A DNA stretch of 60,034 bases from Chitinophagaceae bacterium UBA4857 (GCA_002399735.1 DHEF01000045.1:77734-137767); one strand, 5' to 3'; numbered from the stretch's first letter, positions 26,974 through 36,234 are shown. Notes: a model not told the origin generated them from the letters alone. Program-made: numbers and translations.

Positions 26974-28878
26974 ATGTTTGCAATGAGATTTTTACTCTTT
27001 TTATTTGTTTTTATTAGTGTACCCTTTATGGCTATTGCTCAAACGGGTGGTTCCGGAACTTTTTTGAAAGATAATTACGAAGAGCTTAGCTATCATATAC
27101 CTATGCGGGATGGTATAAAACTTTTTACTATTTTATATATACCGAAGGACAAAACAAAAAGTTATCCGTTTTTAATTAACCGTACACCATACAATGCTTC
27201 TAATTATGCCAATTTTAAAGCCAGCAATTATCCTTCAAAGTATATAGTAGAAGGGGGTTATATATTGGTGTACCAGGATGTACGAGGTCGTTATAAAAGT
27301 GAAGGCTTATATAATAACATGACACCAAATATTCCCGGAAATAATACTAAAAACAAAAAAGATATTGACGAAAGCTCTGATACCTGGGATACTATTGACT
27401 GGTTGGTAAAAAATGTAAAAGGTAATAATGGCCGTGCTGGTATTTATGGTGTTTCTTATCCGGGTTTTTATAGTGCCGCTGCTTTGCCCGATGCACATCC
27501 GGCATTAAAAGCTTCATCGCCTCAGGCACCTATCGCCGATTTTTTCTTTGACGACTTCCATCACAACGGTGTTTTTTTACAAAGTTATACCGGGGCTTTT
27601 GCGGTATTCGGATACCAGAAAAAAGATACAACTTCAAAAAACTGGTTTGATGAAGAATTAGGCCGCTTTTTTAATATAAATGCAAAAGACGGTTACAAAT
27701 ATCATTTGTCACAAGGTCCGCTTAAGACTTTTACAGAAGGAATGCACCATGATAATTTTTTCTGGAAACAGGTTATTGATCATCCCAATTACGATACCTT
27801 CTGGCAAAAACGTAGCATATTACCCCATTTAAAAAATATTAAACCTGCTGTATTAACTGTTGGCGGTTGGTTTGATGCGGAAGATTTATATGGCCCCATT
27901 AATATTTATAAAACCATTGAGAAAACCACACCCGAAGCAAAAAATACCATTGTAATGGGGCCTTGGGCACATGGCGATTGGGCCAGAGAAAGCGGTAAAG
28001 CTATTCACAATCACATTTATTTTGGTGACAGTATTTCTACCTTTTACCAGCAAAATATTGAAAAGCCTTTTTGGGATTTTTATTTGAAAGATATAGGTAA
28101 CCCAGAAATACCGGAAGCTTATATGTACGATACGGGCATTAAACAATGGGAAAAGTTTAAACAATGGCCTCCCACTGATATACCTCCCGTAAATTTATAT
28201 TTTGGCAGCGACGGACGTTTATCGGTAAACAAACCTTTAGATAAAAATGCTGTGTTTGATTATATAAGTGACCCTGCCAAGCCGGTGCCTTATACATCGC
28301 AAACGGAAGCACTTACTTTTACACCACGTAAGTTTATGAGCGACGACCAACGCCATGCCGCTACCCGCCCGGATGTATTAACTTTTGAAACCGATACATT
28401 AACAGACGCCGTTACTATTGCAGGTGAAATACTGGCTAAATTAAAAGTAGCATTGAGTACTACCGATGCCGATTTTATTGTGAAACTGATTGATGTATAT
28501 CCGCAGCAGCATCCTAATTACGAACACAACCCGGTTAATATAAGTATGGGCGGTTATCAGCAATTGGTACGCAGCGAGGTTTTTAGAGGACGCTTTAGAA
28601 ACAGTTTTGAAAAACCTGAGCCGTTTGTACCAGGCCAACCAACGGATGTGAATATACGTTTACAAGATGTGTTACATACTTTTAAACCCGGACATAAAAT
28701 TATGATACAGGTACACAGCACCTGGTTTCCGTATATTGATCGTAACCCACAAAACTATGTTGACAATATTTATAAGGCCAACAAAGAAGATTTTATAAAG
28801 GCTACTATTAAAGTGTTTGGTTCATCGGAGGTAAGTGCAGGTGGAACACAAACTTTGGAAACACGGAAAGCATTTTAG
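26974..28878 (+). CDS. CocE/NonD-family acyl hydrolase (X-Pro peptidase S15-like)
   Basis: A 634-aa exported hydrolase (signal FLLFLFVFISVPFMAIAQ). The alpha/beta hydrolase part contains YHIPMRDGIKL, QDVRGRYKSEG and the nucleophile elbow YGVSYPGFYS (Ser about residue 161); GPWAHGDW probably carries the catalytic His. The C-terminal jelly-roll domain (LSTTDADFIVKLIDVYP) is characteristic of CocE/NonD and glutaryl-7-ACA acylases. These enzymes cleave esters, amides or X-Pro peptides; the substrate is unknown. The ATG at 26983 is an alternative start. A strong bidirectional terminator follows. Confidence 0.92.
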   Translation: MFAMRFLLFLFVFISVPFMAIAQTGGSGTFLKDNYEELSYHIPMRDGIKLFTILYIPKDKTKSYPFLINRTPYNASNYANFKASNYPSKYIVEGGYILVYQDVRGRYKSEGLYNNMTPNIPGNNTKNKKDIDESSDTWDTIDWLVKNVKGNNGRAGIYGVSYPGFYSAAALPDAHPALKASSPQAPIADFFFDDFHHNGVFLQSYTGAFAVFGYQKKDTTSKNWFDEELGRFFNINAKDGYKYHLSQGPLKTFTEGMHHDNFFWKQVIDHPNYDTFWQKRSILPHLKNIKPAVLTVGGWFDAEDLYGPINIYKTIEKTTPEAKNTIVMGPWAHGDWARESGKAIHNHIYFGDSISTFYQQNIEKPFWDFYLKDIGNPEIPEAYMYDTGIKQWEKFKQWPPTDIPPVNLYFGSDGRLSVNKPLDKNAVFDYISDPAKPVPYTSQTEALTFTPRKFMSDDQRHAATRPDVLTFETDTLTDAVTIAGEILAKLKVALSTTDADFIVKLIDVYPQQHPNYEHNPVNISMGGYQQLVRSEVFRGRFRNSFEKPEPFVPGQPTDVNIRLQDVLHTFKPGHKIMIQVHSTWFPYIDRNPQNYVDNIYKANKEDFIKATIKVFGSSEVSAGGTQTLETRKAF

Positions 28879-28962
28879 GAATGTTCATGGTTAATAGTTA
28901 ATAGTTCATGGTTCATAGGTTTATGATAACATTGATGAACTTTAACTATAAAAGAATATATA

Positions 28963-29000
28963 AAAAGAAGCTGCTTCATTGTTGTGAAGCAGCTTCTTTT
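28963..29000. terminator. strong bidirectional terminator
   Basis: A perfect 16-bp stem (AAAAGAAGCTGCTTCA and its complement) around the loop TTGTTG, with T-runs both ways, between convergent genes 26974-28878 and 29010-30035. Upstream at 28885-28920 is a degenerate GTTAATAGTTCATGG tandem. Confidence 0.93.
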
Positions 29001-29009
29001 TATTTGTGT

Positions 29010-30035
29010 TTATTTTTTTATAATCTTTTTAGTCAATTTACCATCAGCGGTTTTTAATAAATATATACCTGCTGCTAAATGCGAAACATTATAAGCTTGT
29101 AGCTGGTTAGTACTAATTATCCAGGTGTTTAATAAGCCGCCTGTCATATTATATAGCTGTAAGCTTTGTGGTTTATTATTATTAGCCGGTAATTGTACTT
29201 GTAACACATTGTTTACAGGGTTGGCTATTACTTTTATACCACTTTGCGTATTATTATTCCACTTAGCCTGCGCCACTGTTGAGTAGCTATGTTTACCGTC
29301 TATATCAACCTGTTTAATACGGTAGTAATTGGTGCCATTAAACGGTGTATTATCATTAAAACTGTATTGTTGTGTGCTGTTGCCATGGGTACCGGCTTTT
29401 ACTTTCCCTATTGCTGTATAGCTGTTGTCGGTGTTTAATCTTTCAATTTCAAAATAATCATTGTTTACTTCCGATGCAGTTGACCAGTCAATGCGGATAA
29501 AATTTTCTTTTGGTGTAGCACTTACCTGGGTAAAACTTACCGGTAAAGTAGTAATGCCTCCCGGCGGTACAAAGTTGGAGATAACTAACTCGGCACTGCC
29601 ATACGTATTATCTGTTGCATTTATACCAAAAGTAATAGTTGAGTTAGCCGGAATATTCATGCCGCTAAAAACACCACTTTGTGTAACAGCACCAGCATTA
29701 TTTGATAATTGAGTATAAGTGCCATTAATCGTTACGTATGCAAGATCCCATTGGGCTTCATTGTAAGTGTCATAAGTTTGGTATGCCCAGTTAAACTGCC
29801 ATATGCCGGCTGCAATGGTGTTAATAGTTATTTCAGTAAGTACATTGGTTGCATTTGCTCCATCGCTACCTATAATTCTTACACTGTTAGGTGCGCCGGA
29901 AAAATCAATACTACCATTTGATACAGGCGATAAAAAAGTTGTCCACCTGGCCGGGGCATACCTGCCCGAAAACTGGGCTTTTGCATTACATACAAATACT
30001 AACAAGATAAACGACAATGTGTACAGTTGTTTCAT
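29010..30035 (-). CDS. secreted protein with type IX secretion C-terminal domain
   Basis: A 341-aa exported protein with signal KQLYTLSFILLVFVCNAKAQ; ATG 30035 is chosen because the 11 extra upstream residues do not look like a signal. The central region is a small beta-sandwich (about residues 20-150). Residues about 165-255 have the FN3-like spacer seen before sorting domains (ENFIRIDWSTASEVNNDYFEIER). The last 75 residues form a type A T9SS sorting domain (VIANPVNNVLQVQL ... GIYLLKTADGKLTKKIIKK). It shares this C-terminal architecture with the 1247-aa protein at 22792-26535. The molecular target is unknown. Confidence 0.87.
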   Translation of the reverse strand: MKQLYTLSFILLVFVCNAKAQFSGRYAPARWTTFLSPVSNGSIDFSGAPNSVRIIGSDGANATNVLTEITINTIAAGIWQFNWAYQTYDTYNEAQWDLAYVTINGTYTQLSNNAGAVTQSGVFSGMNIPANSTITFGINATDNTYGSAELVISNFVPPGGITTLPVSFTQVSATPKENFIRIDWSTASEVNNDYFEIERLNTDNSYTAIGKVKAGTHGNSTQQYSFNDNTPFNGTNYYRIKQVDIDGKHSYSTVAQAKWNNNTQSGIKVIANPVNNVLQVQLPANNNKPQSLQLYNMTGGLLNTWIISTNQLQAYNVSHLAAGIYLLKTADGKLTKKIIKK

Positions 30036-30121
30036 AAAAAAAGATATTGGATTGATCCTATTACACACACAAAGCGGTTATTTTTTATGCTTGTTGCGTA
30101 TTTTGGATTTTAAAAAGTGGA

Positions 30122-30129
30122 CAAATGTA
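30122..30129 (-). promoter_or_regulatory. candidate -7 promoter element
   Basis: TACATTTG on the minus strand matches the Bacteroidota TAnnTTTG consensus and lies 87 bp upstream of the start at 30035. No clear -33 TTG was found at the expected spacing, so this is tentative. Confidence 0.35.
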
Positions 30130-30407
30130 CTGATGTTATATATGCTAAAATTTGTATGTATGTTTTAGGCCCACATACTTATTCACATTTAGTAAAAATG
30201 CCTGGTAGTTGTACGTTTGTATTTGTGTGTGATAAAATAACATCTGTTGATAAGCGAACAGAACGTTGAAGAGTGGCTCTCATTTTTTCTTTCACTGAAA
30301 GAAAAACTTGCGAACAATCACCTGATTGCAACAAAAGTTCAATCAGGGAACTGCAGCTGGTAACAAAATAATTAAAAAAAAGCGAGGAGACTTACACTAG
30401 CAGCAAT
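30130..30407 (+). other. intergenic stretch with interspersed repeat
   Basis: No gene between 30036 and 30441. It contains the second copy of the CAGGGAACTGCAGCTGG repeat at 30342-30365 and, at its right end, the valS terminator. Confidence 0.6.
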
Positions 30408-30436
30408 AAAAGCCTCCCGTTTTGCGGGAGGCTTTT
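30408..30436. terminator. rho-independent terminator after valS
   Basis: Perfect 12-bp stem AAAAGCCTCCCG with loop TTTTG, 6 bp downstream of the valS stop codon on the minus strand. Confidence 0.92.
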
Positions 30437-30441
30437 GAAGT

Positions 30442-33075
30442 TTATAATGTTTGTAAGCTTTCTGTTATTGCTTTTATCTTTTCTTCGGCATCAGCTTTTT
30501 TCTTTTGCTCCACCGCTACCACTTCGGGTTTGGCATTTTGCACAAACTTTTCGTTGGCCAGTTTCTTTTCTACCGATGTTAAAAAGCCTTTGTAATAATC
30601 CAGGTCTTTTTGCAATTGCTCTTTTTGTGCTGTGGTATCAATGGCAGTTTCCGTAGCAATATAAAAAGTGTTTTTGTGTAACACCACATTAATACATTCC
30701 GGTACCAATGCTGTTACGTACACCACTTCCTTAGCGTTTACCTGTTTAGCCAGTATGGTTTCAAAAGCTTTAAAATCATCCGGCGTTTCGGTTTGTATAT
30801 TTAAAGTAACCGTTTCCTTTTGTTTTAACTGTGCTTTGGTACGGGCATCACGAATGGCCGATATAGTTTCTTTCAATAGCTGACCTTGTTGTAATACCAC
30901 AGGATTAACTTGTGTATTAAACGCAAATTGTTTTACACATAAATCATCTTGCTGCTCGTCTAACAAATGATAAATTTCTTCAGTAATAAAAGGCATAAAC
31001 GGATGCAACAACTGCATCAGCTCCTCAAAGAAATTTACGGTTTTTTTGTACGTGTCGGTATGTATGGGTTGCTCAAACCCGGGTTTGGCAAACTCTAAAT
31101 ACCAGCTGCAGAAATCGTCCCAAATTAAAGAGTAAATAACTTTTAATGCTTCGCTTAACCTGAACTCTTTGTATAGTTTTTCTACTTGTTCTTTAGCTTC
31201 AGCTAATCTGCTGTTAAACCAGTTAACCGCAAATGTGGCTTCGTGTTGGTAAGCACTGTCGGTGGTTTGGCGGCCTTCCCACATTTTTACCAGCTTCAGC
31301 GCATTCCATATTTTATTATTAAAAAATTTACCCTGGTCACAACTGCTGGCATCAAACAATAAATCGTTACCAGCGGGGGATGATATCATAATACCAAAAC
31401 GTACGGCATCGGCTCCGTAATCATCAATCAACTTTAGTAAGTCGGGTGAGTTGCCTAACTGCTTACTCATTTTACGTCCTTGTTTATCACGCACCATACC
31501 GGTAAAATAAACATCGCTGAAAGGTTTCTGGCCTTCAAACTCCATACCTGCCATTATCATACGGGCCACCCAGAAAAATATAATATCCTGTCCGGTAACT
31601 AAAACCGAAGTAGGGTAGTAGTATTTTACCTCCGGGTTGCCGGGGTTAGATATACCTTTAAAAACCTCCGTAGGCCATAACCAGGATGAGAACCAGGTAT
31701 CCAACACATCTTCATCCTGTGTTAAACTATCAGGTGTATAACCATGTTCGGTAGCAAATAAAGTTTTAGCATCTGCTTCGGTAGCGGCAACAACAAATTT
31801 GCCATCGGCATCGTACCAGGCAGGTATTTGCTGGCCCCACCAAAGCTGGCGGCTTATACACCAGTCTTTTACATTTTCCAGCCAATACTTATACGTTGCC
31901 AAAAATTTATCACCCGGGTGTATTTTAATACGGCCTTCTGTTACTTCTTTCAAAGCAGGCTCGGCAAGGTCTTTCATTTTTACAAACCACTGGGTGCTAA
32001 TACGAGGTTCTACGACGGCATTGGTACGTTGTGAGTTGCCCACACGGGTACTGTATTCTTCTTCTTTAGTTAACTGTCCGTTATCACGTAAAAAAGCAAC
32101 TACTTGTTTGCGGGCTTCAAAACGGTCAAGGCCCACAAAGCTACCTGCTGCTTCGCTAATTGTTCCGTCTTCGTTTAAGGTATCAACAATTGGTAACTGG
32201 TGTTTTAAACCCAGGTTATAGTCGTTAATATCATGTGCAGGCGTAACTTTTAACGCACCCGTACCAAATTCTTTATCTACATACTCATCAAAAATCAATG
32301 GTACGGCACGGTTAACAATCGGTACAATTATTTTACGGCCTTTAAAAGGCAGGTAACGCTCATCTGTTGGGTTAACACAAACTGCCGTGTCGCCCATAAT
32401 CGTTTCGGGGCGTTGGGTTGCAATTACAATATACTCATCCGTAGGTTGGTCGTTAACATCGGCTACGGCATACTTCACGAAATACAGTTTACCCTGAATG
32501 TCCTTGTATTCCACTTCCTCATCGCTCAAGGCAGTTTTAGCCGAGGGATCCCAGTTAATCATACGGGCACCACGGTAAATCAACCCTTTTTTATACAGGT
32601 CAATAAACACTTTAATAACGGCACTGTAATAAGTGTCGTCCATGGTAAAGGTTACGCGGTTCCAGTCTACACTGCAACCCAGGCGTTCAATCTGGTTATA
32701 AATAATACCACCATATTTTTCCTTCCACTGAAAAGCGTACTCCAAAAACTTCTGGCGGCTTAAGTTATTCTTGTCAATGTTCTGGTCTTTCAGCATTTGC
32801 ACCACTTTAGCCTCGGTAGCAATAGAAGCGTGGTCGCTGCCCGGTACCCAGCAGGCGTTATAACCGCTCATGCGGGCCTTACGCACTAAAATATCCTGAA
32901 CCGTTTCGTTAAGCGTATGTCCCATATGTAACACACCCGTTACATTGGGCGGGGGAATGACCACCGTAAAAGCCGGCCTTTCGTCAGGCGTACTGTTAAA
33001 ATACTGCTTTTCCTTCCAGTGATTATTCCACCTGGTTTCTACTAAATTTGGTTCAAAATTTTTGCTCAATTCCAT
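30442..33075 (-). CDS. valS: valyl-tRNA synthetase
   Basis: The enzyme charges tRNA-Val with valine and edits threonine. At 877 aa it is the normal bacterial length. The HIGH signature appears as PPPNVTGVLHMGH (about residues 41-53) and the KMSKS loop as GRKMSKQLGNSPD (about residues 525-537); the editing domain contains ATQRPETIMGDTAVCVNP. A C-terminal coiled coil ends the protein (rich in Lys and Glu), as expected. On the minus strand TAATTTTG (33083-33090) sits only 8 bp before the ATG, so either the leader is very short or the match is chance. A housekeeping gene marking the left border of the cassette array. Confidence 0.98.
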   Translation of the reverse strand: MELSKNFEPNLVETRWNNHWKEKQYFNSTPDERPAFTVVIPPPNVTGVLHMGHTLNETVQDILVRKARMSGYNACWVPGSDHASIATEAKVVQMLKDQNIDKNNLSRQKFLEYAFQWKEKYGGIIYNQIERLGCSVDWNRVTFTMDDTYYSAVIKVFIDLYKKGLIYRGARMINWDPSAKTALSDEEVEYKDIQGKLYFVKYAVADVNDQPTDEYIVIATQRPETIMGDTAVCVNPTDERYLPFKGRKIIVPIVNRAVPLIFDEYVDKEFGTGALKVTPAHDINDYNLGLKHQLPIVDTLNEDGTISEAAGSFVGLDRFEARKQVVAFLRDNGQLTKEEEYSTRVGNSQRTNAVVEPRISTQWFVKMKDLAEPALKEVTEGRIKIHPGDKFLATYKYWLENVKDWCISRQLWWGQQIPAWYDADGKFVVAATEADAKTLFATEHGYTPDSLTQDEDVLDTWFSSWLWPTEVFKGISNPGNPEVKYYYPTSVLVTGQDIIFFWVARMIMAGMEFEGQKPFSDVYFTGMVRDKQGRKMSKQLGNSPDLLKLIDDYGADAVRFGIMISSPAGNDLLFDASSCDQGKFFNNKIWNALKLVKMWEGRQTTDSAYQHEATFAVNWFNSRLAEAKEQVEKLYKEFRLSEALKVIYSLIWDDFCSWYLEFAKPGFEQPIHTDTYKKTVNFFEELMQLLHPFMPFITEEIYHLLDEQQDDLCVKQFAFNTQVNPVVLQQGQLLKETISAIRDARTKAQLKQKETVTLNIQTETPDDFKAFETILAKQVNAKEVVYVTALVPECINVVLHKNTFYIATETAIDTTAQKEQLQKDLDYYKGFLTSVEKKLANEKFVQNAKPEVVAVEQKKKADAEEKIKAITESLQTL

Positions 33076-33417
33076 AAGGCCGCAAAATTACCACTTTTTA
33101 GCATTATTGCTGGGAATATTAACGGATTTAACGGTGCAAATGACAGCGGGCTATCCTGAAGGATTTTCGGCAGGAAGACATTCCTTACCAAATCATCAAA
33201 TTTTCAAATTGGGTAATTAATTGGGGGCTCTCATCGTCCCGTTCTTTGTTCGGCTTCAGTTCCCCGCCCGTCTGCAATACCCGCCTTTAAGGGCGGGCAT
33301 TTACGCCTAAGCGGGGCAGCCTTTCATCGGTAAATCATGGTTGATGGTTCATGGCTAATAGGTCATAATTTATAGCTGCACAGGTGGCATACGACACCAA
33401 CAAAAGGGGATAATATA
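33076..33417 (+). other. intergenic stretch between valS and the cassette array
   Basis: No gene seen. It contains a CCCGCC-TTTAA-GGGCGGG hairpin near 33280-33297 within a repeat related to 53450-53510, and degenerate ATGGTTGATGGTTCATGG words at 33347-33365. Confidence 0.6.
33258..33330 (+). repeat. interspersed repeat related to 53450-53510
   Basis: Shared ordered blocks include CCCGCC, CTGCAAT, CCGC, CATTTACG, CTAAGC, GCAGCC and TTCA. The copies are intergenic and 20 kb apart. Confidence 0.6.
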
Positions 33418-33457
33418 GCGTTTTGCGGCAGAGATTATAACAAGCCGCTGTTAACGC
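33418..33457 (-). repeat. short attC-like hairpin at the left end of the array
   Basis: Nested arms GCG/CGC and GCGGC/GCCGC with the boundary-like GTTAACGCC at 33450-33458. It lies immediately downstream of the last minus-strand cassette gene. The word TAACGCC recurs in the right-end site at 47742-47748. Boundary role is inferred. Confidence 0.45.
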
Positions 33458-33461
33458 CATA

Positions 33462-33767
33462 CTATATCATCAATTTCCAAAATCTAATGAACAGCAAAAT
33501 TATTGCAACTCCGCTTAAACCAATTGATAGCCATGCGAGCTTTCTATTTTCTTTTTTCCAAAGTGCTAATACTGCAAAAATTAAGCTAATAATGGAAACC
33601 AAACCCAAGTAAACTTTCACATCTAGTTGGGAAACTTCTGTTATGCCGAAAAGAGCCCTGGTTTTACCTGTAGATGTATTAAACATTTCCGCCAATCTGT
33701 AATTCTGATAAACTATACCTGTAATGGATACTAAACTAAAAAATATTGAAACCTGATACTTTTTCAT
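33462..33767 (-). CDS. small membrane protein, function unknown
   Basis: A 101-aa protein with three predicted transmembrane segments: YQVSIFFSLVSITGIVY near the N-terminus, VYLGLVSIISLIFAVLALW in the middle and LSIGLSGVAIILLFIRFW at the end, with a Lys/Arg-rich loop (KKENRK) between the last two. I recognise no family. It is the most downstream gene of the cassette array; its downstream flank is the short hairpin at 33418-33457. A boundary-like CGCACAAC sits at 33814-33821 on its upstream side, but a full repeat there is not evident. Confidence 0.65.
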   Translation of the reverse strand: MKKYQVSIFFSLVSITGIVYQNYRLAEMFNTSTGKTRALFGITEVSQLDVKVYLGLVSIISLIFAVLALWKKENRKLAWLSIGLSGVAIILLFIRFWKLMI

Positions 33768-33830
33768 ATATAATACCTCTTGTTTGGAGCTTGGTAATTA
33801 TTACAAACCCATAGCGCACAACTTCTTTCA

Positions 33831-34406
33831 TCAATTTGTTGAAAGATCTACAATGCATTGCTCTCTGATTTTCCAAAGTTCGTCTAAAGTTAAATGCAAC
33901 GTTTTTTGTTTTGCAAGCCAATTGGCTAAATATTGTTTGTGATACTTTACTTTGAAGTCTGAAATTTGCTCGGGTTGAATTTCAGATTCTTCTATCAGTT
34001 CATTTTCAAAGTCGGCTGGTGTTGAAGTCTTATTGGTATAGTCCAAAATTTGGCTTCCATATTTCAGATAATTGTGCGCTTCGGGAATGTAATCAAGGTT
34101 ATGTTGTGCTAATGTTGCTGCAATTTTTGGTGTATTACTTGCATTCATGCGGAAAAGTCCGGTAACAAGTTTCAGGTTGTCAACATTATTTTCTTTTGCA
34201 AGCTGTTTCAGTACAGCGTGTTTTGTGCTACAGGTACCACAATTGTCGGCAAAAATAGTCGTCAGGTCCAATTTGTTTTTGTTTCGTCCGTATGAAAGCT
34301 GTCTAATAAATTCCGTTGCTTCCATAAAAGTCAAAATGTTATGATCCAAAAATTTTCTTGAAACTGGCCCAACTGGCTTTATATGAAAATCTATATTGTC
34401 GTTCAT
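33831..34406 (-). CDS. transglutaminase-like/cysteine-hydrolase-like cassette protein
   Basis: A 191-aa cytoplasmic-looking protein. A possible Cys-His-Asp triad can be seen in the order and spacing of transglutaminase-like folds: DNCGTCSTKHA with Cys59 at a helix start, His111 in PEAHNYL and Asp122 in QILDYT. The C-terminal 50 residues are helical and charged. The transglutaminase-like call is inference from this pattern only and no family name was recognised with certainty. It is a single-gene cassette with repeat R1 on its upstream side. It has no signal peptide, so an intracellular role, for example as an effector or tailoring enzyme, is as likely as any other. Confidence 0.6.
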   Translation of the reverse strand: MNDNIDFHIKPVGPVSRKFLDHNILTFMEATEFIRQLSYGRNKNKLDLTTIFADNCGTCSTKHAVLKQLAKENNVDNLKLVTGLFRMNASNTPKIAATLAQHNLDYIPEAHNYLKYGSQILDYTNKTSTPADFENELIEESEIQPEQISDFKVKYHKQYLANWLAKQKTLHLTLDELWKIREQCIVDLSTN

Positions 34407-34440
34407 TTACAGTAGTTTTCTTAAAATCATATATAAAATA

Positions 34441-34579
34441 AGCAGCGCTTTATTCGGGTTGAGAGTTGGTATTTCATTTGCCGATAACCACTGCTGATTG
34501 AAAATATATTGTTGAAGTTATGTACAAAAGTGATAATTTATTCGTTAGACGGCATAGCAAAACTCCATGTTCTGTGCAG
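34441..34579 (-). repeat. attC-like repeat R1 (type II)
   Basis: Contains the type II core GCCGATAACC..GCTGATT..AAAATAT..TTGAAGTTATGTACAAAAG seen in R2, R4, R6 and R11. The outer arms are degraded; CATGTTC at the right end is the likely boundary. Confidence 0.6.
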
Positions 34580-34584
34580 TTGTT

Positions 34585-35046
34585 TCATAATGCTATTATA
34601 TTGCGTTGTATGTTCACTAAAAGATTTCTGGTAAGAATACCTTTATTAGCTAATAATTCAATCGCGGTCCATACATTTCCATAATCTCCGAACCAGTTCG
34701 CAAGATTCTTAAACTTACTTGTTGTAGTCATATAATTGTAAAAGAAATAACCATCTAAGAAACCAAATTCGGGTTTAGTTATGTATATGAGTTCAACAAC
34801 CTGTTTTGTCCGTAAATTATCAAATCTGCATTCTGCGCCATGGAAATAATATGTCCACTCTTCTCTAAAAAAACCTTTGCTGTTGTATTTGTGATTGTAA
34901 ATCTCCCTCGGAAATTTTTCGGTAGCGTTTAGACTAAAATTAAAATCTTTTGCTAGTTCATTCATTAGGTAATTAGCATCTTGTCGAAATGACTTAGCAC
35001 ATTCAACAATTTCTATTTGGTTCTGTATAATTTCAGTTTCTGTCAT
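34585..35046 (-). CDS. DUF6896-like cassette protein
   Basis: A 153-aa soluble protein. The segment YYFHGAECRFDNLRT...VVELIYITKPEFGFLDGYFFYNY resembles the DUF6896 pattern (FHG-x-x-C followed by an acidic beta strand and a GF-D-Y/W-F/L motif), a family of bacterial proteins of unknown function sometimes found among immunity-type genes. The N-terminal 35 residues are a charged helix. It is a single-gene cassette between R1 and R2. The family call is from memory of the motif and should be treated as tentative. Confidence 0.6.
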   Translation of the reverse strand: MTETEIIQNQIEIVECAKSFRQDANYLMNELAKDFNFSLNATEKFPREIYNHKYNSKGFFREEWTYYFHGAECRFDNLRTKQVVELIYITKPEFGFLDGYFFYNYMTTTSKFKNLANWFGDYGNVWTAIELLANKGILTRNLLVNIQRNIIAL

Positions 35047-35053
35047 AGAATCA

Positions 35054-35200
35054 CATACAACGTCAGCCTTTATGAAGAGTTAGAATTAGTATTCCATTTG
35101 CCGATAACCGCTACTGATTAAAAATATTTTGTTGAAGTTATATACAAAAGTGATAATTTATTCGTTAGACGGCATAGCAACAAACCACATGTTGGTTACG
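35054..35200 (-). repeat. attC-like repeat R2 (type II)
   Basis: Starts ACATACAACG and ends CATGTTGGTTAC. The central block ATTCCATTTGCCGATAACCG..CTGATTAAAAATATTTTGTTGAAG is near-identical to R1 and R4, including the following GATAATTTATTCGTTAGACGGCATAGC shared with R1. Confidence 0.65.
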
Positions 35201-35207
35201 GTGGCAT

Positions 35208-36125
35208 TCATAGTGAGGCATTTCGTTTTGTTATGAACTTAGTGTAAGCTTCTTCGCCATCAAAACAGTTTGGCCCTCGTTTTGTTATGAATTTTTCTTT
35301 AAGCCAGTTTTTCAATTTTGCTGTGTAGTCCTCAAATGTTTTTGATTTATCTTTTACTTCCCCTTTGTCAAGAAATTGATTGCAATAATGAATATAGTAT
35401 AAAAGTCCGTAACCGCTTATAACAAATGGCGATGAAAGTTCGATAATTTCATTTTTTCTCCAAAGGTCCTGCTGTATGTAAACACCTTTATCATCTTCAA
35501 GTTTCTTAATGTCGTCAATATTAATTTCATCTTTTGTAAAGTAAAAATTCAAATATCGATGATTAGCAGTTATTATTTGAATGGCTTTGTCGAACGTAAC
35601 TTTCTCAAAAAACCGGTAATTTTCCTGATGTTTAAAAAACCAACAATATACTTTTAGGTTAAGATCATTAAAAATAAAAGATAGAAAGTCTTTCAAATTG
35701 TCACCTGACCAATAGCTTGTCAGTTCATTAAACTTATATTTTATATTTGGCTTTTCGCAATAAATTAGTGGATTTAAGAAAAGGTGATAAGTCGGTGAAT
35801 AATCTATGTCAATTGAAATTGGTTTTGTTATCTTATTACAATTTGTACAAGTTGTTATAATTTTTATTTCTCTAAAATCTTCGGTCCCCAATCTTGGTAT
35901 ATATTCAAACTGAACTTTAAACCACTCGTTTTTGCAAGTACATTTTTTCTTTTTGGGATATTCGTTTTGTATAAGGTCATACCAATACTCTAAGCTGTCA
36001 AGAATAAGGTAGCTGTCGTCATTCTTAGTTGTCAATAATCCAACACCATCGTCTTTGAGGAGACGAACTTGAAATTCATCTTCCCCTTTGTCTGTCGTAA
36101 TATTTTTGATTATTTCTGTTTGCAT
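35208..36125 (-). CDS. hypothetical cassette protein with a zinc-ribbon-like Cys pattern
   Basis: A 305-aa soluble protein of no family I recognise. Around residues 62-96 it has KKKCTCKNEWFK and TTCTNCNK, a CxC...CxxC arrangement that could bind zinc. The rest is rich in aromatic residues and Lys, with a basic C-terminal part (LKNWLKEKFITKRGPNCFDGEEAYTKF). It has no signal peptide or membrane segment. It occupies its own cassette between R2 and R3. Confidence 0.6.
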   Translation of the reverse strand: MQTEIIKNITTDKGEDEFQVRLLKDDGVGLLTTKNDDSYLILDSLEYWYDLIQNEYPKKKKCTCKNEWFKVQFEYIPRLGTEDFREIKIITTCTNCNKITKPISIDIDYSPTYHLFLNPLIYCEKPNIKYKFNELTSYWSGDNLKDFLSFIFNDLNLKVYCWFFKHQENYRFFEKVTFDKAIQIITANHRYLNFYFTKDEINIDDIKKLEDDKGVYIQQDLWRKNEIIELSSPFVISGYGLLYYIHYCNQFLDKGEVKDKSKTFEDYTAKLKNWLKEKFITKRGPNCFDGEEAYTKFITKRNASL

Positions 36126-36147
36126 CGTAGGTTCTGTCTATGCTTGC

Positions 36148-36234
36148 TGCCAACAGCCGGACTTTATACAAGGTAAGAATTAGTATTCCGTCTGCATATA
36201 ACCGCTGCTGATTGAAAATATATTGTTAGCGGTT
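36148..36234 (-). repeat. attC-like repeat R3 (type II, shortened)
   Basis: Begins CTGCCAACAG and ends TTGTTAGCGG, only about 87 bp. It keeps ATTCCG..ATAACCGCTGCTGATTGAAAATATATTGTT, but the rest of the type II core is missing. The boundary GTTAGCGG supplies the stop codon of the next gene. Confidence 0.65.

Noticed and set aside
33083..33090. TAATTTTG as the valS promoter
   Set aside because: Only 8 bp before the ATG and without a -33 element; it would imply an almost leaderless mRNA.
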